Source: JAXGPL01 sp040766985 (GTDB lineage Bacteria; Bacillota; Sulfobacillia; JAUYEG01). From it: a stretch of DNA of 64,000 bases. The position numbers and the translations under genes are program-made. The stretch spans positions 1-64,000 of the forward strand of contig JAXGPL010000014.1 in the NCBI GenBank assembly GCA_040766985.1. The letters run 5' to 3'. Position 1 is the stretch's first letter. Each line of letters opens with the position of its first letter. This document shows, piece after piece, positions 44,120 through 52,996 of the stretch. The notes below the pieces were generated by a model. That model was given only the letters and a program-made list of their open reading frames with translations, did no database searches and was not told the DNA's origin.

Positions 44120-45967
44120 TTGTCCGGTATCCAATGGCGGCTGGCGTCTCCGGCGCCGGCTGCGGAAGCCCGCCTGCGCCAGACGCTAGGACTCTCCCGT
44201 GTTCTCGCCCAAGTCCTAGCGGCGCGGGGATGGACCGACCCCGGGGACGCCCGCGAGTTTCTGGCGCCGGCATTCCGCCTGGCCGCCGAACCTGTCCTCC
44301 CGGGCATTGAAGACGCCCTGAAGGTGATCAGGCAGGCCAAACGCAATCGCAAGACCGTCGCGGTGTACGGCGATTACGATGTGGACGGCGTGGCTGCGAC
44401 GACAGTCCTCCGCGAGGCGTTATCGCAATACGGGTTCGGCCGGCGCCGGACGGCAGGCCGGGGCGGTGGGCAGATTAGGTTTCATATCCCGAGCCGGACG
44501 GTTGATGGGTACGGTCTCAACGCAGACGCGGTGAAGTCCCTCGCGCAGGACGGCGTCGAAGTCCTGGTCACCGTCGACTGCGGGGTCAGCGCCAACCGCG
44601 AGATCGAGCTCGCCCGTTCGTTCGGGATGCAGGTCGTCGTCACCGACCATCACCAGCCGCCGCCGGTGCTGCCGCCGGCGGAAGCGATTGTCAACCCGTG
44701 GTTGGCGCCGCATTCCGGGCAGGGCCCGCGGGCGGCGGAGCCGTGCGGCGCGATGGTCGCGCTCCAGCTCGCGCAGGCCCTGCTGGGCGAGGTTAAGGAG
44801 GAGTGGCTTGACCTTGTGGCGCTCGCGACCGTCGCGGACATCGTCCCCCTGGTCGGAGCCAATCGCGGGCTGGTCAGCACGCGGTTGCCGCTGCTCCGGG
44901 CGACGCGCAACCCCGGCCTCCAGGCGCTCATCGGCCGGTGCGGCCTCGGCGGACGCGAGCTTGATGCCCACCACCTGGCCTTCGCCCTCGCCCCGCGCAT
45001 CAACGCGCTCGGCAGGGTGGGGCTCGGCCTCGGGGCATCCGACGCCGTCCGTGCGTTTTCCACTGAGTTGCCGCTCGAGGCCGAGGAGTTGGCGGTGCGG
45101 ATGGACGAGGCCAACCGGATGAGGCAGGAACTCGAAGCACAGGTCGCGGCCGAAGCCCTTGCGGCGGTCGCGGCAGACGGGCCGGTCGCGACAGACGCGC
45201 AGGCCGGGCAGTTGCCCGCAGCCACCGTCGTGGCCGGGCGGGGATGGCATCCAGGCGTCCTTGGGATCGTGGCGTCGCGGTTGGCCTCCAGGTTCTGGCG
45301 CCCGGCAGCGGTGATCTCGATCGACGACGACGGTTCGGCACGGGGCTCGGCGCGGGCCGTCCCCGGCTACAATCTATACGAAGCTCTCCTGTGCTGCCGC
45401 AGCGAGCTTGACGAGTTCGGGGGACACTCCCAGGCCGCCGGATTCGGCCTCCGCCAGGAACGGATCGGCGACTTCCGGACCGCGCTCTGCAAGGCCGTTG
45501 AGGCGCAGGGCAGCCATAGCCGGTATGTTGATCTCGAAGCGGTTGTCTCGCTGGGCGAGGTCGACGATCGGCTCGTTGAGGACGTGCGCCGGATTGAGCC
45601 GTTCGGCCACTCCAATCCTGCGCCAGTTCTCGGCGCCTTGGGTTGCGAGGTCCTGTCCGCGCGGCGGGTCGGCAATGGTAAGCACCTCAAGCTCGCCTTG
45701 CGGCAGGCCGGTGTGGTCCGGGAGGCGATCGGCTTTGGAATGGGCGACACCGAGGCCCGCAGGGCAGGATCCGCCACGGCGGCACCATTTCAGCCCGGAG
45801 ACAGGATCGACGCCGCCTTCACGCCGGAGCGGCACGAATGGAATGGACGGAGCTACGTGCAGCTCAAGCTGACTGACGTGAGGCCCGCGACGCCGGTGGA
45901 GGCATCGATCTTGGGCGGCGGGAGACAACAGGATGCGGGAGACAACAGGATGGGATGTGAGCAGTGA
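44120..45967 (+). CDS. recJ: Single-stranded-DNA-specific exonuclease RecJ
   Basis: 615-residue DHH-family 5'-3' ssDNA exonuclease for mismatch repair and recombination. Motifs: VYGDYDVDGVAATTVL (I), VLVTVDCGVSANRE (II), VVVTDHHQPPP (III), LATVADIVPLVG (IV) and, in the DHHA1 domain, GRGWHPGVLGIVASRL and DEFGGHSQAAGFGL. The C-terminal OB fold ends with RSYVQLKLTDVRP. Start TTG 44120 (AAGGGG upstream), and the stop overlaps relA (GTGA). A small direct repeat (GGGAGACAACAGGATG twice) is in the last codons. Confidence 0.95.
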   Translation: MSGIQWRLASPAPAAEARLRQTLGLSRVLAQVLAARGWTDPGDAREFLAPAFRLAAEPVLPGIEDALKVIRQAKRNRKTVAVYGDYDVDGVAATTVLREALSQYGFGRRRTAGRGGGQIRFHIPSRTVDGYGLNADAVKSLAQDGVEVLVTVDCGVSANREIELARSFGMQVVVTDHHQPPPVLPPAEAIVNPWLAPHSGQGPRAAEPCGAMVALQLAQALLGEVKEEWLDLVALATVADIVPLVGANRGLVSTRLPLLRATRNPGLQALIGRCGLGGRELDAHHLAFALAPRINALGRVGLGLGASDAVRAFSTELPLEAEELAVRMDEANRMRQELEAQVAAEALAAVAADGPVATDAQAGQLPAATVVAGRGWHPGVLGIVASRLASRFWRPAAVISIDDDGSARGSARAVPGYNLYEALLCCRSELDEFGGHSQAAGFGLRQERIGDFRTALCKAVEAQGSHSRYVDLEAVVSLGEVDDRLVEDVRRIEPFGHSNPAPVLGALGCEVLSARRVGNGKHLKLALRQAGVVREAIGFGMGDTEARRAGSATAAPFQPGDRIDAAFTPERHEWNGRSYVQLKLTDVRPATPVEASILGGGRQQDAGDNRMGCEQ

Positions 45968-48210
45968 GCCTCGGTCTCGATGATCAATCGCAGCGTCTGG
46001 CGCCGCACCACCAGCACTTGCTGGCGGAGCTGACGGCCGATGCGCGTTACGGCGGCGATGCAGCCGCCAGCGAGTTGATCGGCCGCGCTTTCAGGTTCGC
46101 CGCTGAGGCGCACGCCGGCCAGCGCCGCGAATCGGGAGAAGAGTTCTTCCTTCACCCGTACCAGGTGGCCATGATCCTGGCCGGACTCGGCATGGATGCC
46201 AAGACCATCGCGGCGGGGTTGCTTCACGACACCGTTGAGGACGCGGGGACGACCCTCGAGCAAATCCAGGCCGGTTTCGGCCCGGAAGTGGCGGAGCTCG
46301 TTGACGGGGTTACCAAACTCAGCCGTATCGAGTTCAGGTTTCAGGAAGATGCTCAGGTCGAGAACCTGCGCAAGATGTTCCTGGCGATGGCGCGCGACCT
46401 GCGGGTGCCCGTGATCAAGCTCGCGGACCGGCTGCACAACATGCGGACGGTCGGCGCGCTCCCGCCGGACCGGCGTGTCAAGATGGCGGACGAAACGCTG
46501 GACATCTTCGCCCCGCTCGCGCACCGGCTCGGCATCTACCACCTTAAGATGGAACTCGAAGATCTGGCCCTTCGCGTCCTACACCCCGATACCTACCACG
46601 ACCTCGTGCTCATGGTGGCGAAGAAGCGCGAGGCCCGCGAGGACTACACCAGCCAGGTCATCGACGTCATCCGGGAGCGCCTGGACGGCGCGGGCATTGA
46701 GGCGGAGGTCCAGGGACGCGCCAAGCATTTCTACAGCATCTACCGCAAGATGTACGAGCAGGGGAAGGACCTATCGCAGATCTACGACTTGATCGCCATC
46801 CGCATCATCGTAGGCACTGTGCGCGACTGCTACGCGGCTCTGGGGACGGTTCACGCGCTCTGGAAACCGCTGCCCGGGCGCTTCAAGGACTACATCGCCA
46901 TGCCCAAGGCGAACATGTACCAGTCGCTGCACACCACGGTCATCGGCCCGGATGGCGAGCCGTTCGAAATGCAGATCCGGACCCGCGAGATGCACCAGAC
47001 GGCCGAGTATGGCATCGCGGCGCACTGGCTCTACAAAGAGGGAAGCCGCGAGGACCGGGAATTCCAGGCCAAGCTGGCCTCGCTGCGCCGGGCCCTGGAG
47101 GAAGGCCGTGACCTGGTTGACGCCCAGGATTACCTGGAGTCGATCAAGGGCGACCTGTTCGGGGACAAGGTCTATGTCTTCACACCCAAGGGCGACGTCA
47201 TCGACCTGCCGCTCGGCGCGACGCCGATCGATTTCGCCTACGCCGTGCATACCGAGGTAGGCCACCGTTGCTCCGGGGCCAAAGTCAACGGCAGGATGGT
47301 CCCGCTCAATTACCACCTGCGCAACGGCGACATGGTCGAAATCCTGACCGGACGCCAGGCCCAGCCCAGCCGCGACTGGCTGACCACGGCGGCGACTTCG
47401 GGGGCCCGGAGCAAGATCCGCCTCTGGTTCAAGCGCGAGAAACGGGAGGACAACATTGCCCGGGGGCAGGACCTGCTGGAAAAAGAGGTGCGGCGGCAAG
47501 GCGCCAACCCGGACGCCCTCCTTGTCTCGGACCTCCTGCGCCCGGTGGCGAGCAAGTTCGGCTATGCGGAGATCGACGACCTGTATGCGGGGGTGGGTTA
47601 CGGCGGTTTCACGGCGAGCAACATTGTCAAACGCCTGCTCGAAGAGGAACGCAGGTTCCGGCGCCAGCAAGAGAAACTGCTCTCCGTCGCCGAAATGGCC
47701 GCCCAGGAAACCATCCAGCCCGCCGCCAGGCCCAGTGGCGCGCCGCCGCCGTTCGGCGTCCGCGTCCGCGGCGAGCCGAACATGCTGGTGCGCTTCGGCC
47801 GTTGCTGCAACCCGCTGCCCGGTGACCCGGTCCTTGGTTACATCACCCGCGGCCGGGGGGTGACCGTCCATCGTGTGGGCTGTCCCAGCCTGGCCCACGC
47901 TGAACCCGATCGGCTGATCGAGGTAAGCTGGGATCGCTCTCTTGACACGACGTTCCCGGTGGGGCTTGAGGTACGGGCGACCGACCGCCCCGGGCTGTTC
48001 CGCGACGTCACCAACGTCATTGGCGACACGCGCACCAACATCCAGTCGGCCACAGCGGGCAGCGACCGCGACGGCCACGCGGTCATCGAGATGGTGTTGA
48101 GCATCCGCAGCCAGGAGCACCTGCGCCACATCGTCCGCCGGATCGAACGGGTCAAGGACGTCTACGAGGTGCGCCGCGCGGGGGCCGAGTCGCCCCGCCC
48201 GGTGGAGTGA
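45964..48210 (+). CDS. relA: Bifunctional (p)ppGpp synthetase/hydrolase, RelA/SpoT (Rel)
   Basis: 748-residue stringent-response enzyme. The HD hydrolase domain has ETFFLHPYQVA-like EEFFLHPYQVAMIL and GLLHDTVEDAG (HDxxED); the synthetase domain has GRAKHFYSIYRKM, IYDLIAIRIIVG and FKDYIAMPKANMYQSLHTT. TGS (VFTPKGDVIDLPLGATPIDF), helical, a zinc-finger/RIS region (RFGRCCNPLPGDPVLGYITR...VGCPSL) and a C-terminal ACT domain follow. All catalytic motifs are intact, so both activities are expected. Start GTG 45964 overlaps recJ. dtd follows 13 bases later, the usual Bacillota order relA-dtd. Confidence 0.96.
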   Translation: MSLGLDDQSQRLAPHHQHLLAELTADARYGGDAAASELIGRAFRFAAEAHAGQRRESGEEFFLHPYQVAMILAGLGMDAKTIAAGLLHDTVEDAGTTLEQIQAGFGPEVAELVDGVTKLSRIEFRFQEDAQVENLRKMFLAMARDLRVPVIKLADRLHNMRTVGALPPDRRVKMADETLDIFAPLAHRLGIYHLKMELEDLALRVLHPDTYHDLVLMVAKKREAREDYTSQVIDVIRERLDGAGIEAEVQGRAKHFYSIYRKMYEQGKDLSQIYDLIAIRIIVGTVRDCYAALGTVHALWKPLPGRFKDYIAMPKANMYQSLHTTVIGPDGEPFEMQIRTREMHQTAEYGIAAHWLYKEGSREDREFQAKLASLRRALEEGRDLVDAQDYLESIKGDLFGDKVYVFTPKGDVIDLPLGATPIDFAYAVHTEVGHRCSGAKVNGRMVPLNYHLRNGDMVEILTGRQAQPSRDWLTTAATSGARSKIRLWFKREKREDNIARGQDLLEKEVRRQGANPDALLVSDLLRPVASKFGYAEIDDLYAGVGYGGFTASNIVKRLLEEERRFRRQQEKLLSVAEMAAQETIQPAARPSGAPPPFGVRVRGEPNMLVRFGRCCNPLPGDPVLGYITRGRGVTVHRVGCPSLAHAEPDRLIEVSWDRSLDTTFPVGLEVRATDRPGLFRDVTNVIGDTRTNIQSATAGSDRDGHAVIEMVLSIRSQEHLRHIVRRIERVKDVYEVRRAGAESPRPVE

Positions 48211-48223
48211 GGAGGATTGCAGC

Positions 48224-48670
48224 ATGCGTTTGGTCATTCAGCGGGCAGCGGAGGCTTGGGTGAGGGTCGAGGGCGATGAAATCGCGCGCATCGGCCCCGG
48301 CCTTGCCATATTGGTTGGCGTCGGACGCGACGACGAGGACCGCGATGCCCTCTGGCTTGCGGAAAAGACCGTCAACCTGCGTATCTTTGAGGACCAGGAC
48401 GGCAAGCTCAACCTCTCGTTGCTTGAAACCGGCGGCGAACTGCTCGCCGTCTCCCAGTTCACGCTGTTCGGCGACTGCCGCCGCGGCCGCCGCCCCAGCT
48501 TCTCCGACGCCGCCCCGCCCGACCAGGGTTTGCGCATCTTCGAAAGGTACGTCGAGGCATGTAGGGAGACGGGCGTCAAGGTGGCGACGGGCCGGTTTGG
48601 TGCCCACATGCAGGTTCACCTGACCAACGACGGGCCGGTGACACTGATCCTCGACAGCAGGGCGGGGTGA
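48224..48670 (+). CDS. dtd: D-aminoacyl-tRNA deacylase
   Basis: 148-residue editing enzyme that removes D-amino acids (and glycine) from tRNAs. The two cross-subunit motifs are LLAVSQFTLFGDCRRG (SQFTL) and HLTNDGPVTLIL (here NDGPVT where many have NxGPVT). Start ATG 48224 with GGAGGA upstream. Part of relA-dtd-MBL. Confidence 0.95.
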   Translation: MRLVIQRAAEAWVRVEGDEIARIGPGLAILVGVGRDDEDRDALWLAEKTVNLRIFEDQDGKLNLSLLETGGELLAVSQFTLFGDCRRGRRPSFSDAAPPDQGLRIFERYVEACRETGVKVATGRFGAHMQVHLTNDGPVTLILDSRAG

Positions 48671-48677
48671 GGACGGG

Positions 48678-49328
48678 ATGAAGGCCCGCAGGCCAGCGCT
48701 GCCGGATTGGGTCACGGTCCTGCCTGTCGGTCAACTGGCGACCAACTGTTACGCCGTCCACCAAGAGGGCCTTGCCCTGATCGACCCGGGCGGCGACCCG
48801 ATCGCCGTCGAGGCCGCCGCGCGACTGGAGCAGGTCCTTCTGACGCATGCCCACGGCGATCACTGGGCGGCCTTACCGGCGCTGCTTCGCGCTTACCCGG
48901 ATTGTCTGGTGGCCGCCAGCGATTCTGCGATGGGGTGGCTCGGGCAGGCAGAACTCAATCTCTCAGGTTGGATGGGGCCGCCCGCGACCCTGCTGCCCAA
49001 GCACCCTCTGGCGCTCACCGACGGGGACCGGATCCTGGCCGGCGGAGTTGAGTTCGGCGTGATCGCCACGCCTGGACACACTCCCGGGTGCCTATCCTTC
49101 TTCGCGGACGGCGACCCCCCGGTGCTGTTCTCGGGCGATGCCCTATTCCGGAGTTCGGTGGGCAGGACCGACCTGCCCGGCGGGTCATGGCCGGCGCTGG
49201 CGCAATCCCTGCGCAGGCTGGCCCAATTACCATCCACCACGATCGTCCTGCCCGGTCACGGCGAGCCCACGACCATCGGGCGGGAGGTGGCCGGCAACGA
49301 GTACCTCCGGCGGGCGATCCGGGGCTAG
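48678..49328 (+). CDS. MBL-fold metallo-hydrolase (glyoxalase II-like)
   Basis: 216-residue beta-lactamase-fold zinc hydrolase. Metal ligands are in VLLTHAHGDHWAAL (HxHxDH), TPGHTPGCLSFF, LFSGDALFRSSVGRTDLPGG and VLPGHGEPTTIG. It matches the YcbL-like hydrolases that usually follow dtd in Bacillota; substrate uncertain (hydroxyacylglutathione-like thioesters are possible). Start ATG 48678, 7 bases after dtd. Confidence 0.92.
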   Translation: MKARRPALPDWVTVLPVGQLATNCYAVHQEGLALIDPGGDPIAVEAAARLEQVLLTHAHGDHWAALPALLRAYPDCLVAASDSAMGWLGQAELNLSGWMGPPATLLPKHPLALTDGDRILAGGVEFGVIATPGHTPGCLSFFADGDPPVLFSGDALFRSSVGRTDLPGGSWPALAQSLRRLAQLPSTTIVLPGHGEPTTIGREVAGNEYLRRAIRG

Positions 49329-49389
49329 CGTCCAGGGTGCCGGGGCCGGCCGCGCTCCGCGTCGGCTGCTGGCCACCCTTGCCTTGGCG

Positions 49390-51252
49390 ATGGCTGTCGT
49401 CGCGTCAAGCGCAGCCGCCGGGGTTGCGTGGGTTTCCAGGGACTTCGCTCTGCAGCGACTCCAACCCGCTGCCCTCCACGGCATCGCGGCGCGCTCGCCG
49501 GCGCAGCCGCCGCAGGGCCTTGCCCTGGACTTTTCGGACTATCCCACGAGCGCAGCCGTTGTAGCATTCTGTCACCAATTGGCTGCTGCATACCCGCACC
49601 TCGTCCAGGTGGTCGAGCTGGGGGCGAGCTATCTTGGCCGGCCCATCCTCGCGCTCGAGGTCGGCAGCCGGCTCGGTAGCGATCCGGCGCAACGCCCCGC
49701 CCTGCAGATGGATGGCCAGCATCACGCGCGAGAGCCCATCGGGCAGCAAGCCGTGCTCTACACGGTATGGCATCTGGTCAGCAGCTACGGGAGCGACCCG
49801 CTCGCTACGCACTTGCTCGACACCCGGACGCTCTACGCCGTTCCGTGCGTCAACCCGGACGGCAACGACTTCTTCCTCGAGTCCTATTATCCACAGCGCA
49901 AGAACCTGCGGCCGCTCGACGACGACGGCGACGGGCCCGCGGACGAGGATTGGCCGGCCGGGGTTTCGACCTGGGACGTATACCAGGTCTACGAGGTTCG
50001 CCTTAGCCGGACTTGGCTGGCCGCCCACCGCAACAATCCCTTCGAGCAAGGCTGGCGCAACGCAGCCCGATCCAGGTACCTGGGCTATTACGACGAGGTC
50101 CGTGGGGATTTCCTGGTGCACGCCGACCCCGACGGAGACGGCAAATCCCTTGAGGATCAACCGGGAGGGGTCGACCTCAACCGCAACTACCCCGTCGGAT
50201 GGGAAAAGTGCAACCCGGCCCTGCGCAGCAACCTCTACCGCGGCGAAGCCCCGTTCAGCGAGCCGGAAACCCAGGCTCTCCGCACCCTGATCGAAGGCCG
50301 CCCCAACATCCGCCTGGCCGTCTCCTATCACTCCGGAGACGACCGCCTCGCGATACCCGGGGTGGACGAAGGCCCCGGCGCCGACGCCGGCCTGCTTGAG
50401 CTGGTGGGCATCAAGGCGTCCCAGCTAACGGAGGCCTCGGGCTACCGGGGCACGCCGCACCAGCACGGCACGCCCGTGGCTTCCGGCGAAACCCGTGCCT
50501 GGCTCTACGAACAGGGCATCCTGGCGTGGCTGGTAGAGGCGTACCTTGACGAGGGACCAGTGAAATACCGGTGGGTCGACCGCGAACAGGGCATCCTCCG
50601 CGCCTACGAACACATCGGGCTCCGCTTCAACCCCCCGCCCACCGGGATCCTCGACGTCTGCCGGAGGTGGCTTGATCTCAACCTGTACCTGCTGGCCGCG
50701 GTACCGTGTCCGCGGCCCTGTCCGCCCTTGTTGGACGGATCAACGCTTAGCCTGGGCATTCACAACGACGGCTTCGTTTCGGTTGGCGTCCACTGTGAGG
50801 TTGCCGTCGGCGGCGGCCCACCGGTCTTTGCGCGCAGACTCGAAGGAGGGCCTTGCGAACCGGGCATGTGCAGCGGCTCTGGGGAACTGGGGGCCGCTTC
50901 CGGCAACCCGGGTTGGATGCTCCGCATCCAGATGGACCCTCCTTCCATCCAGGCTCTCGCGGAGAGAGAGGACCTTACGGTCACCCTGCGCGTGGACGGG
51001 GCAAGCCGCGAACACCCGGGGCCCCCTTTGGTCGCGTCCTCCTGTTGGCGGCTAGACCCAAAGAGCGGGTCTTTCGTCCTGGCCGACCGGGACGCGGCGG
51101 GCGCGGCGGGCGGGGCAGGACAGCCGCCCGGGGAGTTGTTCGACCTTGGGGCGGCGTTCGGCGAGGGCGGATGGTTCGCGGATCCGGCGGTCTGGGACCG
51201 GGAGGTCTACCACATGGGACGCATCCCGCGCCCGCGTGAGGTAGTGCCCTGA
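49390..51252 (+). CDS. M14 family zinc carboxypeptidase (secreted)
   Basis: About 620 residues. An N-terminal hydrophobic stretch (AMAVVASSAAAGVAWV) looks like a signal peptide; the positive RAPRR just upstream suggests the true start lies a little earlier, but only TTG/CTG codons are there, so the start is uncertain. The M14 catalytic domain has MDGQHHAREPIGQQA (HxxE zinc ligands), VPCVNPDGNDFF, GVDLNRNYPVGW and LAVSYHSGD (third His), then SGYRGTPHQHGTP and AYLDEGPVKYRW with a plausible catalytic Glu nearby. A C-terminal beta-rich region of about 170 residues follows. It probably digests peptides outside the cell. Confidence 0.88.
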   Translation: MAVVASSAAAGVAWVSRDFALQRLQPAALHGIAARSPAQPPQGLALDFSDYPTSAAVVAFCHQLAAAYPHLVQVVELGASYLGRPILALEVGSRLGSDPAQRPALQMDGQHHAREPIGQQAVLYTVWHLVSSYGSDPLATHLLDTRTLYAVPCVNPDGNDFFLESYYPQRKNLRPLDDDGDGPADEDWPAGVSTWDVYQVYEVRLSRTWLAAHRNNPFEQGWRNAARSRYLGYYDEVRGDFLVHADPDGDGKSLEDQPGGVDLNRNYPVGWEKCNPALRSNLYRGEAPFSEPETQALRTLIEGRPNIRLAVSYHSGDDRLAIPGVDEGPGADAGLLELVGIKASQLTEASGYRGTPHQHGTPVASGETRAWLYEQGILAWLVEAYLDEGPVKYRWVDREQGILRAYEHIGLRFNPPPTGILDVCRRWLDLNLYLLAAVPCPRPCPPLLDGSTLSLGIHNDGFVSVGVHCEVAVGGGPPVFARRLEGGPCEPGMCSGSGELGAASGNPGWMLRIQMDPPSIQALAEREDLTVTLRVDGASREHPGPPLVASSCWRLDPKSGSFVLADRDAAGAAGGAGQPPGELFDLGAAFGEGGWFADPAVWDREVYHMGRIPRPREVVP

Positions 51253-51309
51253 TCGGGCAAGGCAATACCAGACCGAAGGGAGCGCCATCTCAGCAGGCAG
51301 GCGCCTTCG

Positions 51310-52812
51310 TCAGAACGCAAGCACCCGCGGAAGCAATTCGACCAGCCCGGTCACCAACCACGGCGCGGTGATGTTGCGGGTGCGCATGAAGAGGTACCCG
51401 GCAAGGGCGTGCGAAACCGGCACCACCAACAGCCCCTCCATTAGCAGCGGCTCAAGCTGGCGTCCCGCCGCACCGTACCCGATGAGCCCGGCGCCGAGGT
51501 AGGCTAGCCCCCCGATGGCGGCCGGCACAAGTATGGCGCCGATCCGCCCCACGTACCTCTCCAATGACGTCTGGGCAACCCCCCGCAGCAGCAGTTCGCG
51601 TGCCGGGGCCACCAGCAGCAGCGCTCGGAAGACGTTGAGTATCCAGCTCGCCGGCGAAAGCGGGCGCAGCCCGCTCGGGTAGCCGATCGAACCCGCGACC
51701 ACGAGGTAGAAACCGACCAGTACACCTGCCAGAATGCTTGTCTTGACCGCCCTGCCGGTCAGCCCGAGGTGCGCCCCTGGGATCCGGGACCGCCATGCCC
51801 ATGCTCCGAGGATCACGGCGAGCAGGATCTCGACGATGTACGTCGGCTGGCTCTTGCCGAACAGCGCCGCCGCTAGAAGATAGCTGATCAGGTATCCCCC
51901 GAGGACGGCGAGGGGGAGCGTCGGCGGGGCGAAGGCTGTGCCGGGCATCAACACGGGCCGCAAGGGCAATCCACCGCCCGAAGCGTCGGCGCGGAGGCCC
52001 CATTCGGGTTCCTTGATATGCAGCGTGAGCGCGAAACACAGGACCCACAGCATGGCCCCAAGGACGACATACAGCAAGATCGTGACGAGCAGGACCGGTT
52101 CGGTGTAAAGCTGCGGGAACGCGGGCGCGCCCCGCCCGGGGTGGGGGAACGAGAGTGTGCGGAGCAGAGGTTTTTCAAGCTCAAGCACAACGCGCGGTCC
52201 CTCGACGTAGTCGACCCGCCCGAAGCTCACGGTATAGACGCGGACCGAGGTCGGGCTGGACGGCGGCGCGCCGGGTGAAGGCCGGCCGAACATCGACAGC
52301 AGCCCCGGGTCCTGCGCCTGCAGGTCGAGGACGTCCTGGGCGAGCCTGATGTGCTCCGGGTCCTCGGCGGGCCGTGCCTTGGCGAGGTCCTTGAGGCGTT
52401 CGAGCGATTGGTAGGTTGCGGGAAGGTAAAGGACCTCGAAGTCCTCCCGGAATTCAGCCGTTCCCAACGCCTGGGAAAGCTCGGCAGCCAGGTCGGGGGG
52501 CAGGTCAAGCTTGGCCCACCCCAGGCCGAAGACTACAGCGCCCGAAACCTCGCCTCGCACCAGCGCCGGGACGATCATCCCGGCCTCGATGTCGAGCGCA
52601 AGGTACTCGGTATCAAGGTGCAGGCGGTCAAAGGCTAACGCCTCAGAGCCTGCGTACTCCTGGCCGAGGACGTTGCTGCGCATCGGATTGAGCCAGGCCA
52701 AAAGCACGGAGACTACCCCAAGGCCGAAGACTATCGCCATGGCGTAAACAATCATCACCGCCGGGCCGTGGGTGCGGACGACGGGCAGGCGCAGTTGGCG
52801 GAGTCGTTTCAC
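51310..52812 (-). CDS. CPBP-like intramembrane protease family protein (degenerate active site)
   Basis: About 500 residues with an N-terminal membrane anchor (MIVYAMAIVFGLGVVSVLLA), a soluble domain of about 190 residues containing LGTAEFREDFEVLYLPAT, and eight or so C-terminal helices. The CPBP core is recognisable in VAPARELLLRGVAQTSLERYVG and SHALAGYLFMRTRNITAPWLVTGL. The usual EExxxR reads ARELLLR, with one Glu, and the last conserved His is not seen, so proteolytic activity is doubtful. GTG 52812 (VKRLRQLRLP) is chosen over TTG 52827, as GGGG lies upstream of it. Divergent from hisS. Confidence 0.75.
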   Translation of the reverse strand: MKRLRQLRLPVVRTHGPAVMIVYAMAIVFGLGVVSVLLAWLNPMRSNVLGQEYAGSEALAFDRLHLDTEYLALDIEAGMIVPALVRGEVSGAVVFGLGWAKLDLPPDLAAELSQALGTAEFREDFEVLYLPATYQSLERLKDLAKARPAEDPEHIRLAQDVLDLQAQDPGLLSMFGRPSPGAPPSSPTSVRVYTVSFGRVDYVEGPRVVLELEKPLLRTLSFPHPGRGAPAFPQLYTEPVLLVTILLYVVLGAMLWVLCFALTLHIKEPEWGLRADASGGGLPLRPVLMPGTAFAPPTLPLAVLGGYLISYLLAAALFGKSQPTYIVEILLAVILGAWAWRSRIPGAHLGLTGRAVKTSILAGVLVGFYLVVAGSIGYPSGLRPLSPASWILNVFRALLLVAPARELLLRGVAQTSLERYVGRIGAILVPAAIGGLAYLGAGLIGYGAAGRQLEPLLMEGLLVVPVSHALAGYLFMRTRNITAPWLVTGLVELLPRVLAF

Positions 52813-52911
52813 CGGGCAGGCCCCCAATGAGGCGCCGGGGTGCGAAGGGTGGGCGCCACAACTCCACCCTGTTAGCTGCAGCGGGTGAAGTTTCCTGCCG
52901 CACGATGTGGT

Positions 52912-52941
52912 TTGACAAGCCCGAAGCGGGCTAAGTACAAT
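52912..52941 (+). promoter_or_regulatory. hisS promoter with palindromic spacer
   Basis: -35 TTGACA (52912-52917), 18-base spacer, -10 TACAAT (52936-52941). The spacer is a perfect inverted repeat AGCCCG-AAG-CGGGCT, a possible operator. Confidence 0.75.
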
Positions 52942-52954
52942 ACTCTCGGCTGAG

Positions 52955-52975
52955 ACGCCGGGCCCCGCCCGGCGT
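52955..52975 (+). promoter_or_regulatory. Strong hairpin in the hisS leader
   Basis: ACGCCGGGC-CCC-GCCCGGCGT is a perfect 9-bp stem with a 3-base loop. It lies in the expected 5' UTR, 8 bases before the Shine-Dalgarno (GGAGGG) of hisS, and has no U-run. It may stabilise the mRNA or modulate translation. The leader (about 50 nt) is too short for a T-box. Confidence 0.5.
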
Positions 52976-52996
52976 TACTTGCATGGAGGGATAGCA

